From Prorocentrum cordatum (Eukaryota > Sar > Dinophyceae > Prorocentrales > Prorocentraceae), in assembly GCA_963575745.1 (NCBI GenBank), contig CAUYUJ010016693.1, forward strand, positions 562,001-604,424: a stretch of DNA of 42,424 nucleotides, read 5' to 3'. The notes below the pieces were generated by a model, which worked only from the letters and a program-made list of their open reading frames with translations, did not search any database and was not told the origin of the DNA. Positions 11,606-21,009 of this stretch are shown piece after piece. A program made the position numbers and the translations under genes. How positions within the stretch are numbered: the first letter of the stretch is position 1; each line of letters opens with the position of its first letter.

Positions 11606-12120
11606 TGAGTACCTACCAGACCACCTCAGCCTACACCCGGAGACCCGTCTCGGTCTGTGGGTGGAAGGTATACGAAGGGTTCCGCGCGTGGTGTTTGTCA
11701 ATGCTCCCCGACGTCCACCCCCTCAGGACGGATGGTGAGCTGGAGCCTTCGGGTTGGGTTTGGGTGGCTTGGTGGGTGGTAAGATAAGAGTCGAGCGTGT
11801 CTCCCTGCGGGCGGATTTTGGGCGAAACATTGTGGGCCACTCCCAAACAATCAGAATTAAGCGAAAAGAATAGGAACATCGTCCCCCTACTATGTTTGCC
11901 TGTTCTTGAATCTTCCTCCTGCATAGAAGGAGAGAGAGAGAGAGAGAGAGAGAAAGGCCCGACTTATGGTGAGAGGGCCACCAACCAGTCGCGGAAGGGG
12001 ACCCCCCCGCGGATGCGACACAGCTGCGCCCCCCCCCCCCGGGCGCGAGGCGCCCGCCCGCGCGCAGCTGCCCCGTCGCGCAGCGAGGCGTCGCCCACTG
12101 TCGCGGGGCGAGACAACCCT
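11606..12120. other. Unassigned spacer with a short (AG)n run
   Basis: Contains (AG)n at about 11929-11955 and a GC-rich stretch to 12120. No gene recognised on either strand. Confidence 0.5.
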
Positions 12121-12140
12121 CGAGAAGGAGTAGGAAGAGA

Positions 12141-12172
<32 letters not shown>

Positions 12173-12402
12173 GAGGAGGAGGAGGAGGAGGAGGAGGAGG
12201 AGGAGGAGAGGAGGAGGAGGAGGAGGAGGAGGAGGAGGAGGAGGAGGAGGAGGAGAGGAGGGAGGAGGTGGAGGAGGAGGAGGGGGGGGAGGAAGGAGGA
12301 GGAGGAGGAGGAGGAGGAGGAGGAGGAGGAGGAGGAGGAGGAGGAGGAGGAGGAGGAGGAGGAGGAGGAGAGGGAGGAGGAGGAGGAGGAGGAGGACAGA
12401 CA
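12121..12402. repeat. (GGA)n microsatellite, about 260 bp
   Basis: Long GGA tract with a few GGGA and GTGGA interruptions. The overlapping long frames (poly-Gly, Glu, Ser, Leu, Pro) are produced by the repeat. Confidence 0.97.
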
Positions 12403-12987
12403 GACAAACAACCCCTTGCGAGCCATAGTTTCGTGTCCGGGGAACCCTGGGGGAAAAAGGACCGCCTTGAGCGATCGTTTCTATGTTTTTAGTGGCTATG
12501 TGATGCGTGTATGTACGCCTACCAGCGGCTTCGCTGGGGGGCACCACTGGCTTAAAGAGGGACGGCCATTGGGGGAAACCTCTAGGCCGCTCTCCAGAAG
12601 CAAAGTCCCCAAGCTAGTCAAGTAGGGGCGAGTCTTGAAGGTCGCCATCCCACAGGTGTTCCTGCTATTCCTGAGTTTCAGGATTGGAAGGGGCAGAGGG
12701 GGCCAGGAGGGAGAAGGGCGAGGGGAACTCAACAGAAGAAAGGGGGAGGTAGGTAGAGAGGGTTTGAACTCTGGCGATCCTCCGAAGCAGGGTTTCAAGC
12801 TCCAGATCGGTTTCGGCCGCTTCTCCAGAATCATGAAACATGCAAACCAATAGGTCACCTGATTTATACGTCAGGATGGGGGTGGCGGACCTACTCTGGA
12901 GATTATTTAGAACCTGGTCGTTCAGTTGACCTCGTAGAAGCATCTCACGAAGTCTCGCCGAGCCCGCTATATCGTGAAGCCTGGCAT
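12403..12987. other. Unassigned; possible 3' part of the LINE
   Basis: On the minus strand a frame stays open from the zinc-finger region through 12665, but below 12988 I recognise no domain in it. This may be 3' UTR or eroded C-terminal sequence of the retroelement. 12403-12660 shows nothing recognisable. Confidence 0.4.
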
Positions 12988-13860
12988 TCAAGAATCGTCT
13001 TCGGCCTTCTCCCCCTTGTCGCCCTTGCCCTTGCCCTTGCTCTTGCTGCTCTTGATCTGATCCTGCGCGCTCTGGCTGCTGGCGCCGATTCGCAGGAGAA
13101 GAATCTCTGCGTCGCGTTCCAGCGCCCCCCTCGGGGCACTGCCTGGCTTGTAGGTCCCTTTGTAATGGTATATGATTTGGCAGATCAAGTCGTGAAGCGT
13201 CATCAGATCCCTCTGGTCCTTGGCGTCGCGTACCAATACCACGTGCTGCTGAGCTGCCACCATTAACTGGACCTTGTACTGCTGCGGGGCATCGTGTTTC
13301 TTCTTGTCGTGGTGGCAGGGGCGGATCCTGAAGAATTTGATATGGGCCTGTAGCAGCAAGAGCCCTTCCTCCTTGGGTTTGGTGACCACCACATCCCAAT
13401 AATTCGCCAACACCTGCTTGGGAATCTCGGGCATCGTAAGGTCCGTGCTGGTCACAATGTGGTGAAATAGTGCCATGCACACGTGCGACCATGGTGGACC
13501 GTTGGTGTGCTCGCTGCCCTCGTCCTTGCACATCGTGGTATAGCTGACTCCTGCTTCTTCCAGAACCGTCGCGATCTCCGCGACCGCGGGGAGCAAGAAG
13601 CATGCATAGCTGGCGCCGGTAAGCTCCGCCAGCTCGCGGTTGTCGACGAGACACATCTTCGCCAAGATTGCGATGAGTGCTGCTAGCGGGCCAACTTTGC
13701 TCCCTGCTGCGTCGGCCTCGACCTTGTCCTTGAGCTTCGCGGGTTTGGTGTCCTTTCCTGCTGATGAGTGTGTTCCCTCCACGTCCTGCGCCTTGCGCTT
13801 GCTGAGATTGAGCCACGACGGAGCTTTCTCGACCTCCATCACCCACCAAGGGAAGAGACT
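12988..13860 (-). pseudogene. C-terminal domain of the LINE polyprotein
   Basis: The open frame formally starts at 13944, but its first roughly 28 residues overlap the zinc-finger frame and look unrelated. The plausible coding part begins near MEVEKAPSWLNLSKRK (about 13842). It is Lys-rich, then holds a helical region with a Gly-Pro-Pro-Trp-Ser motif, a block ending in RIRPCHH, a hydrophobic block LMVAAQQHVVLVRDA, a GTYKPGSAPRGALERDAE stretch, and a Ser/Lys/Gly tail ending at the stop at 12988. I remember this kind of region following the zinc fingers in dinoflagellate retroelement proteins, but I cannot name its function. This is the best preserved piece, about 290 codons without a stop. A single frame change separates it from the zinc fingers upstream. 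Confidence 0.7.
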
Positions 13861-14182
13861 CGAAGTGTGAACGTAGATGACCTTGCAACTCAGAAGTATA
13901 GTATACTTGAGCCTGACACAACGGACAACAGCATAAGGGGTCATTTTGACGAACCTGGTGTGTTATGCTCCTGGATGCTGTGCATACTCCTGTCCTGAAT
14001 GAACTCAAAAGGTGTTTGCAGGTGCTGTTGATGCTCTCAAAGAGCGAACCACACACGAAGCACTGATTGGTAACCACTGCCCGAGATAATACTGCTCGTA
14101 ACCCATGATGAGAATGAAGATGTGCTAATAGTTGCCTGCGTGTGTGAAATGCGCCTGTGCGCCCTCTTACACCTGTAGTCAC
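13860..14182 (-). pseudogene. Zinc-finger region of the LINE polyprotein
   Basis: The frame from 14182 encodes a His-rich start (HLHSHH, residues 21-26), a first finger with Cys41-x2-Cys44 followed by His57 and Cys67, and a second finger with Cys86-x2-Cys89 and His102-x3-His106. The segment TNQCFVCGSLFESINS is typical of fingers that follow the reverse transcriptase in dinoflagellate LINEs, where they probably bind nucleic acid. After residue 110 the homologous reading moves to the frame of the C-terminal domain. The same frame stays open to 12665 but looks non-coding there. Confidence 0.75.
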
Positions 14183-14183
14183 A

Positions 14184-14660
14184 CTATGGTTGTTCCTGTT
14201 CCTGAGTACTTATGCTGGCCTGGGGAGCTCGATGACCAGGAGGAGGCATACTTACACTAAGCCAATGGACCCTGAGTTTCTTAGAATCGAATTGGGTAAA
14301 CCATTCGACCAAAACCTCAGGTTGAAATATGTCGAGGGGAGTGCTGTCGAACCCGGCGATTATTTCATGTTCTTCGTCTCCTAATTCAGCGAGCGAAATG
14401 ATATACGAGACGAGCCTCTGGGCCCGCGGGCAGGCCGCGCTGGCGAGCTTCCCCTGGCCATGTACGATGCGCAAGTGGTTTTCGATCCCGACGCGCATGT
14501 TCCCAAAGAGAGCCCCCCCAGTCACAGACATGTAGTTCTGGAGGAGAAGCCCCAGCCTGATACCACTTAGCGCGCCGAGACCTTGCCTCCACCTCCAAGG
14601 GCGCGAAGCGCCAGAATCGGAATGCCTCCTGGTCTGTGACGGAGACTGGATGTTCACCAC
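14184..14660 (-). pseudogene. Linker of the LINE between thumb and zinc fingers
   Basis: The informative part is residues 84-142: an acidic stretch (LAELGDEEHEI), a segment ending FDSKKLRVHWLSVSMPPPGH, and then a Gln-rich end. An acidic segment followed by a PPPG motif just before the zinc fingers is a feature I recall from related dinoflagellate elements. The first half overlaps the thumb frame and is probably a shadow of it. Frame differs from both neighbours, so there is at least one indel on each side. Confidence 0.5.
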
Positions 14661-15058
14661 CTGTGGTCGTAACTGCTCCTCTCATAGCCCTGCGCGCGCA
14701 CAGCAAAACACGAGTCTGAAGCTTCTCGAACTGTGCATATGTCGGCGCGAAGCTCTCCAAGCCTGACAGAGCTGGGCCGAGCGCACGACTGAGGAGGGCG
14801 GCTCGTTTTTTCAGTATGCGGTATCCTCGGCTGGCACCAGTATCTGCCCATAGCAGCGTAGCCTGAGTCCACCGCCGAAGCTCTGCAAGGCAATTCGCTC
14901 TGAAAAAAAGAACCTGCTCGGAGAATCCCACCAAACATTGGAGCAGGATCGTTGGCCTTGTCCGCGGTGGGTAATGCACCTGACCTAAGCTGTTGATGTA
15001 CATATTTACTGCCTGCACCGAATACTGCTACCACTGTTTCGTTTTTGGTCGGGTTGAT
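14386..15058 (-). pseudogene. RT motif D and thumb of the LINE
   Basis: Two frames contribute. At 15058-14985 the frame reading INPTKNETVVAVFGAGSK resembles the block after the catalytic YxDD motif, where a Lys-Thr/Asn-Glu core is followed by a hydrophobic strand and a Gly-x-Gly-Ser turn. The reading then moves to the frame open from 15018 to 14386, which contains GYRILKKRAALLSRAL, GLESFAPTYAQFEKLQTR and CARRAMRGA, then WRFAPLEVEARSRRAKWYQ. These are characteristic of the C-terminal part of dinoflagellate LINE reverse transcriptases. The last 50 or so codons of the open frame look frame-shifted. Confidence 0.75.
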
Positions 15059-15179
15059 TGTGTAGTTATGCTCTTGCGCGTGCTTGCTGGGCGTGTGCCC
15101 GTTTGCCATCGATTTGCTGCTCAACCCTGCGCCCGCGTCCTCCCCCTCCCCCCCCCGCTGATACGAATACTTTCGTCGC

Positions 15180-15856
15180 GTCGCCGACGTAGCTATGGGC
15201 TGAGATCGAGCCCGATGGGGGGGGGGGGGGTAGGGTCGGGAATGTCTATCATGCACCAGTTGGCAGTCGGATCCCCAGGCTCAACGAACAGCTCCTGGAC
15301 CTCCCGGAAAAAACGGTGCCCGCGTCTCTGATAAACACTTTCACAGCCCATGGAACTCCTTGCAAAGCCCCCGCCCTAGGACGAGCGAAGTTGACTCCAT
15401 CTGGTCCTTTAGAACAATCTGCTGCATGCCGAGAGCACCGTTCCCCGAACCTGGCTTCTAAATCCCGCATGCTAGTTTTATTGGCCTCAGAAAGTGCCGA
15501 GAACGATGTGCTCCCGAATGCGTTCGCCACGTCCGTGTGTTCGCGAAAAAATATGAATTCCTAGTCGGCGAAGGCGATGTCCGAGTGACTGCTGCACCAT
15601 CATGCCCCCCCCCTCCCCCTCCCTTCGCGCCACGCATCCGCGTGGGAACAGAGGCTCAACATTGCGTTGCCCGGGGGATAAACGCGACGAATGCTTTCCC
15701 GAAGGGGCATAGTACATGGATCACTCTTTTGAATGTGATGGCCGCACCATGAGACAAATTCCAAATCAATGGCACCTCCGAGGTTCGATAAATCTTGCGC
15801 GTGGTACACGTAAGAATGAAGCGCGTGTTTTTGAGCTCAACTGAGGTGCCTCGCAT
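15180..15856 (-). pseudogene. Reverse transcriptase palm of the LINE
   Basis: Motif A reads DVANAFGSTSF (Asp codon at 15533-15531), the expected catalytic Asp with a following NAF. In the same frame, two stop codons at 15249-15251 and 15246-15248 are followed by SYVGDAT at about 15194-15174. This is best read as a mutated motif C, Tyr-x-Gly-Asp (15191-15180) in place of Tyr-x-Asp-Asp. Upstream, 15856-15600 carries frame-shifted remnants (for example GGAIDLEFVSW and LRESIRRVYP in the frame from 15809) that fit the fingers region. With the premature stops and the changed motif C, no active polymerase could be made. Confidence 0.72.
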
Positions 15857-15879
15857 CCAACTCCTCTATATATCTTGGA

Positions 15880-17394
15880 CTAGAACCACGCGCGCGCTTA
15901 GGTTCTAGCTCGGAGGCGAGCTTGAGTCAACAAAAATCGCAGGGAAGGGGGCAGGGGGAAGAAGGCCAGAGAGCGCTGAAGGATACAACTACTGGAACCA
16001 TCTTGTGATTTTGTGGGGGGCCTCGTCCGGCCGCTCGCTGGGAGTTTGACGTAGCTTCTCGGGGGCCTCTGAACCTGTCGGGGGCCTCCTGGAAGCAGGT
16101 TCGAAGCATTTTGGGGGCCGATTTGGGGCTTCTCGGGGCCTCCTTTGGGCCTCTTGGGGGTCTCCTGGGGCCTCTTGAGGGGCCTCCTCGGGGCCTCCTG
16201 GCGGCCTCTTGGGGCGGAAGGCTCGAGCTTGCGGTTCGTGGTCCCCCTCTGGGCCCCCTCTTGGGCCCGTCTTGGGGCCCTCTTGGGCCATCTTGGGCGC
16301 CTCTTGGGCCGTCTTGGGGCCCTCTTGGGCTGTCCTGGGGCCCTCTTGGAAGCTTCTTGGGCCGTCTTGGGGCGGTCTTGGAGGCCTCTTGGGCCGTCTT
16401 GGACGCGGTGAAAGCCCAAGATGCGAACATGCGAAAAATATACGTTTTCCCATAGGAATGACACGATTTTTGTTTCTTGGACCTCTCTTGGGGTGCCTCT
16501 CGGAACGTCTTGGGCTGATTTTGGAAGCCTTTTGGCGCCTCTGGGCGGCGTTTTGGCGCCTCCTGGGATATGTTGGGCCGGAAGCTCGGAATTCGAGAGT
16601 GGCTTTCTCCTTCTGGGACCCCTCTCGAAGTCGTCTTGGGGTTCTCTTGGGCCGTCTTGGGGCCGTCCTGAGCCACTCGTGCGCAGCCTTGGAGCGCTCC
16701 CGGAGGCCTCCTAGGCCGTCTTGGAGGCCTCCTGGGCCGTCTTGGACGCGGTGAAAGCCCAAGATGCGAACATGCGAAAAATATACGTTTTCCCATAGGA
16801 ATGACACGAACTTTGTTTCTTGGACCTCTCTTGGGGTGCCTCTCGGAACGTCTTGGGGTGCTTTTGGGAGCCTTTTGGCGCCTCTTGGCGGCATTTTGGC
16901 GCCTCCTGGAGCCTCTTGGGCCGGAAGCTCGGAATTCGAGGTTGGCTTTCTCCGTCTGGGACCCCTCTCGAACTCGTCTTGGGGCTCTCTTCGGCCGTCT
17001 TGGGGCCGTCCTGGGACACTCGTGCGCAGCCTTTGAGCGCTCCCGGAGGCCTCGTAGACCGTCTTGGGCGCCTCTTGGGCCGTCTTGGGCGCGGTGAAAA
17101 CCCAAGAGGCGAACATGCGAAAAATATACGTTTTCCCATGGGAATGGCACGATGTTTGCTTCTTGGGCCTCTCTTGGGCTGCCTCTCGGAGCGTCTTGGA
17201 GGCTTCTGGGACCTTCTTGGTGTCATGACAGGCGTCTTGGAAGGCATCTGGAGCCATCGGAGCGCGTTTCGAAGCCGCGTGCGAACGATCTTGGACGGCG
17301 CCCGGCGGCCCGACGAGCCCCCGGGCCCCCCGGAGCCCACATTTGCGGTCGGGGCCCCGGCCCCGGGCCCCCGGACCCGGCGCGCCGTTACATG
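15880..17394. repeat. CTTGGG-type repeat block inserted in the LINE
   Basis: On the plus strand this is a degenerate array of CTCTTGGGCC/CGTCTTGGGC units of about 10-15 bp, equal to the reverse complement of CCAAGAGGCC. Proline- and arginine-rich frames up to 506 codons cross it on the minus strand because it lacks stops, not because it is a gene. The LINE reading ends at about 17395 (the PLPLELFWMVSHPCRRTF segment, near the start of the reverse transcriptase) and resumes near 15856, so the block sits inside the reverse transcriptase region. At the left border, CTAGAACC (15880-15887) and GGTTCTAG (15901-15908) form a small hairpin. No clear target-site duplication was seen. Confidence 0.8.
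16398..17205. repeat. Three 340-bp units with a conserved AT-rich core
   Basis: A core of about 60 bp containing GCGAACATGCGAAAAATA and CGTTTTCCCATRGGAATG occurs at about 16424-16462, 16764-16804 and 17110-17150, spaced about 340 and 345 bp. Each core is preceded by CGTCTTGGACGCGGTGAAA and followed by a gene-like order of CTTGGG variants that is also conserved between units. The core is far more AT-rich and better conserved than the flanking array. Confidence 0.85.
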
Positions 17395-17876
17395 TAAAAG
17401 TCCTGCGGCATGGGTGGGAAACCATCCAAAACAATTCCAGTGGCAATGGCCATGGAGGTGATGCTCTGCGTTTGGCCGCGGCGCGAAAACTCTTGACAAT
17501 GAGCTGCAACTTTGACTTTTCACCAGTTCAATCCTTCTCCTGTAAAAGGTGCTGTGGTATCGCAAGACTCGACGCCTCCATCCCCATGCAAATATTGATC
17601 AGCATGCTGGTACCAGTCAATTATTTCAGCGCCCATCCCGCCTTCTCCAGAATTAAAATGAAAACGATGTTTGATATCTTCAGCAGTTGGAAGTGCTTGG
17701 ACTGCTCGGCGGTAATTGCGACGTCTAGGTCCAGTTCCCCGAGCGGAAAGCACTCGAGATATCCTTGCAACTTCGGACTTCTGCCCGAATCTACCAGCTT
17801 GGAGGAGCTCCTGCGTGAGTTCAGCCCTCCACTCTCGTATATGTTGTCGCCGTATTCGTCGTAAGTCACTGCTCAT
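17395..17876 (-). pseudogene. LINE linker and start of the reverse transcriptase
   Basis: The frame from 17876 to 17520 encodes an Arg/Glu-rich helical segment (RRIRRQHIREWRAELTQE), then SEVARISRVLSARGTGPRRR, and a GEGGMGAEIIDWYQHADQYL segment. This matches the arrangement between endonuclease and polymerase in dinoflagellate LINEs. The reading seems to continue in another frame at about 17480-17395 with PPWPLPLELFWMVSHPCRR, reminiscent of the conserved start of a reverse transcriptase, where the repeat block interrupts it. It overlaps the preceding piece by a few bases in a different frame. Confidence 0.65.
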
Positions 17877-18369
17877 TGCCTTGATCTTTGTGCAAGAGAA
17901 GATTCCAACTCATAATCTGCATCAAGAAACTGCAGACGCACTTGGCGTCTTTCTCGAATAAGCTGTAGGTCTTGCTGTGCTCGCTGTTGGTAACCAGGTC
18001 GTGGTTCTGGAGCTCTTGTAAAAAAAGCTTGCCCTCCTCGGCAACTATCTTCAAGAAAAGACCCCATTCGGCATTCGGTGTTTGTTCCTCCCGACGTGAT
18101 TTCGAGAATTCATCTTCTGCTGATTCCATTATCTGCTCAACTGCTTGAAGAAAGTCTGCTCTGTTTGCGCCCCGTCTAAGAGAGTCCATTAACGATTCGC
18201 GGCGCCACTGTATGTGTTGAGGGTAAAATCCGGCACGTGGGATTTCGTCGACTTTGCTCGATATTCCCGATACTCCAATGGCAGCCGCGATTGAGTATTC
18301 CAGTCGAGCGTGTACTGGTATGTGGTCACGTGGCACTCTAGATCCGATTAGTTGTAGTTCTCGCGCCAT
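17866..18369 (-). pseudogene. C-terminal end of the LINE endonuclease and linker
   Basis: The start carries VPRDHIPVHARLEYS; Asp15-His16 corresponds to the Ser-Asp-His motif that closes EEP-fold nucleases, with Arg replacing Ser. It is followed by an amphipathic, acidic region (RRGANRADFLQAVEQIMESAED begins at about residue 66) typical of the linker. The frame differs from the endonuclease piece at 18431-19051, and about 60 bp between them contain stops. Confidence 0.68.
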
Positions 18370-18430
18370 GCGCCTTAAGGGTCAAACTGACGTCGCGGAG
18401 GTTAACATACACTTGGGTACGAGGATAAAG

Positions 18431-19120
18431 TCAAGTTGAGAACCGTTGACAGAATTGCTGTAACAAGTAGCTCCAGCTCCGCAAAACAAAAATATTCAAC
18501 GCAATCGAATCCAAATCTTCAAGAAATTTGAAAAGTACATCTGCTGCATATCGTTGTCGAGCGCGCTGTGCTTGGTCTCCAATACTCGAGGATTGATATG
18601 GATCCCATGTTTCCGAACTTTCCCTTCGCTGAAGCCCAAAACCTGAGTTGAGGTCCAAGCGAACTATCGGCAAACAGCGATGAGCAGCCCATATTGGTAG
18701 ATTTCTAAGCCATCGTATCAAGATGCCACAAGATTTGTGATAGGCTCGAACTTGATTGGCACAGTGCGGCGGAGGTGGGAAATAAACACTGCATATTCCA
18801 AAATCATACTGTTTGCTTCTGGCTCGAATCGCTAGTCCTCGTCCTGCGGGCGGCGCAGTCCACATATTAGTATTACTTCGCTTGGCAATTCGCTTTCCAA
18901 GAATTGCCGCACATCCTGCCGATTTGTTGGTGCGGGGTCCACGGCGCCATCCATCGAATATGCACCATCTGTCGTCGATCCTCTTCCACTGCGCTGCAGA
19001 CTCCCTGTCGAACTGCTGCTCGCCCGCGCCGTTGAAGCAAATGCAATCCATGTTGGCGGCCCTCCTCGCTATCTTCTGAAGCCGTACTGCACAAGTTGCT
19101 GAAAGAGGATTGTGCTAAAG
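18431..19120 (-). pseudogene. EEP/APE-like endonuclease domain of the LINE
   Basis: The frame has its first Met at 19051 but is open from about 19120, and the extra codons (KIARRAANMDCICF) fit the family. Recognisable blocks are CIFDGWRRG, CAAILGKRIAKRSN (the usual 'gly-val-ala' strand), GICSVYFPPPPH (strand before the PP turn) and PIVRLDLNSGFGLQR. In the last, Asp133 and Asn135 correspond to the catalytic D-x-N of exonuclease/endonuclease/phosphatase folds. The Glu expected after the first strand is not obvious: the sequence there reads CFNGAGEQQ. The frame ends at a stop before the His motif, so the domain is broken. In an active element this nuclease would nick target DNA to prime reverse transcription. 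Confidence 0.75.
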
Positions 19121-19125
19121 GACAG

Positions 19126-19312
19126 ATAGGCCGCCCATGCTCTCTGGCGAGGTCTGGCCGACAGCCGCTGTGATACTTGACAGCAAACAAAGAGAACAAG
19201 CCTGCTATCCAATTCCAGGCTGAGTGGAATTGTCAGTGCCGAGGCGCTGGTAGGCTACGATAATCGGATGTATGGATGCGTTGGGCAGGGCGCCCTGTGC
19301 CTCGGGCACTTG
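19126..19312. other. Unassigned sequence upstream of the LINE
   Basis: This would be 5' UTR or flanking DNA of the retroelement. A minus-strand frame from 19199 overlaps it but shows no domain. Confidence 0.4.
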
Positions 19313-19368
19313 GAGGGGGAGGAGGAGGAGGAGGAGGAGGAAGAAGAGGAGGAGGAGGAGGAGGAACG
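19313..19368. repeat. (GGA)n microsatellite
   Basis: Short GGA tract with two AGA interruptions; it creates poly-Glu and poly-Ser frames. Confidence 0.95.
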
Positions 19369-20861
19369 GCGCGAGGCCCCGGCCGATATGCGCCCCGCCG
19401 ATCTGCGCCCCCCCCTGGCCGCGGATGCGGCGCGCACGACGCCGCCCGTCAAAAACGGACCTCGTGGGGGGGGGGGCGGCGGAAAAAAGGCGCTACCCCT
19501 CGGGCGCAGGCGAGACAGGTTCTTGCCGGTGGCTCCCCGCAGAGCGGGAATGCAAGGACCTGGGCGACTCGAGGGCGCACTTGATACGAGAAGGTGGAAA
19601 CCCGCGACTAGGAGCCATAAGAAACAAACACACACAAACGGATTCCACACAAAAGGGTTTTGGCACCACCAGCGGTGCAACGCATGTGCACCGATACCAC
19701 TGGATCCCCGGCGATCCGAACCAGGGTTGATGCACGGCCGTGCTCTAATATGCAATTGAAAGGTATGGCGTGGCAGCGCTGTCGGTGGCGACAGTATCCC
19801 AAGCTCCGTTACCAACAGACATCACATGGTCGTTTGGAACAGACAAACCACCATGCAAAGTCAGTTTGTTCATCCGTTGACAGCAGCACGCGTCGCTGCA
19901 GCAGAACGCAATAGAGCGTGCGGGCATGCAGGGTCCGCGATGTGGCTGGCCAGTTTCCAGCGCGATTTCGGCAGAAGTGCCTAAATCCACGTGGTATCGT
20001 TTTGGGCGTGGTATCCGGCGCAGCTGCATCGCACTGCCAAGCGACGTGGCCTTGCGTTCGTAGCGCCAGGCCCCGTGCGCTCCTCGAGGCGGGAAAACAA
20101 ACCCTACACAAATGAATCGCGCGTGCTCTTGTGGGGCCGGCGAAAACGATCGTACACAAAAAATATGCTGTGTGCCCCCCGCGTTGGATATGTAACCAGA
20201 CCGCACACAAAGGAATTACACGAAACTTCGCGGCACACTCAGAGGCTCAGCAACGCCATTTGGGTTGCGCTGTTCGCGCGCGGTGACAGCTCCGAGCTGG
20301 AAAGGGAGGGGGGGCGGGACAAGGCAAAGCAGGGAAAGAGGAGAAGGAAGAGGAGGGCGAGACAGAAGCGAAGGAAGCAACGGAAGGAAGCCAGGATGCG
20401 CGTAAGCGAAGCTAGCACTGCGCGCCGAGACAGTTGTTCGTTCGTTCGGTTGGCCGTGCGGCAGATGAATCGAAAAAAGTTTGCTGTCTATGGAAGGGAC
20501 TTCTTTGGAAGGAGACTCGTGCTCTCTTTCGAATCCCCTTTCCCACACCTGCTGGTTGCGAGCGCGCGACGATATGGTTTGGCACGCGGGCAGAGGACTG
20601 CCAATTGCTGGTGAGCGGCCTTTCCACCCGTCACGCGTTACAAACAAATGCGGCCAGCTAAACGCACTTGCCACGCAAACGGCCAGCTCCAAACACCGAC
20701 GCCACCTCGATCCCCGCATCCGTGCCAGGCACCCTCTCAACGACGCCCCCTTCCGGCGTAAAACCAATGAAAACCCTTCGTGTTTGTGTTTCTTCCTGTT
20801 CTGAGCGATGAGGTGGCGTGCGCCGCCCCTTCTCCTTCCCCTCCGCATCTTTCACGATCCC
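19369..20861. other. Unassigned region
   Basis: GC-rich at 19369-19560, then more balanced composition. Short frames on both strands have no recognisable domain or codon pattern. It includes a G-run at 19466-19480 and a purine-rich stretch at 20300-20370. I see no gene, RNA or transposon end here. Confidence 0.5.
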
Positions 20862-20965
20862 CCTGGGGATACAAACAAAAACACAGATACCGATACTCCC
20901 CGGACTTCTCCCCGGTGCGTTCGGACAAGAACTTCGGGGTGAAGCCAGCCTTGGTGACGAGTGCT
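20862..20965 (+). repeat. Dispersed repeat DR2, copy 1
   Basis: Collinear with 22577-22690: ATACCGATACTCCCCGGAC is matched by ATACCGCTACTCCCTGGAC. GGTGCGTTCKGAC, then AAGAACTTCGGGGTGAAGCC versus AGGATTTCGAGGCGAATCC follow at equal spacing. Function unknown. Confidence 0.75.
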
Positions 20966-21009
20966 ACACAGGACGAGCAGCGGTGTCGGTATCTCTGCCT
21001 CTGATCTCC

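Larger units (their letters stand above)
12988..19125 (-). mobile_element. Degenerate LINE-type retroelement, interrupted
   Basis: Reading leftwards on the minus strand, the pieces occur in the order expected for a non-LTR retroelement: EEP/APE-like endonuclease (about 19120-18431), its C-terminal DH motif and a charged linker (18369-17520), the start of the reverse transcriptase (to about 17395), the foreign repeat block 15880-17394, the reverse transcriptase palm (15856-15180), the thumb (15058-14386), a PPPG-containing linker, two Cys/His zinc fingers (14182-13860), and a conserved C-terminal domain (13860-12988). The pieces lie in different frames and carry stops, so the element is dead. 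The order, including zinc fingers after the reverse transcriptase, matches what I remember of dinoflagellate retroelement proteins. Target-site duplications and exact ends were not found. Confidence 0.82.

Noticed and set aside
15927-17509. Pro/Arg/Gln-rich proteins of 407 and 506 residues
   Set aside because: They translate the stop-poor CTTGGG array. Overlapping frames are equally long and equally repetitive, and the true coding homology on either side belongs to the retroelement.
19650-19740. tRNA-like segment around CCGAACCAGGG on the minus strand
   Set aside because: A T-loop-like word is present, but no acceptor or anticodon stem could be formed at proper spacing.
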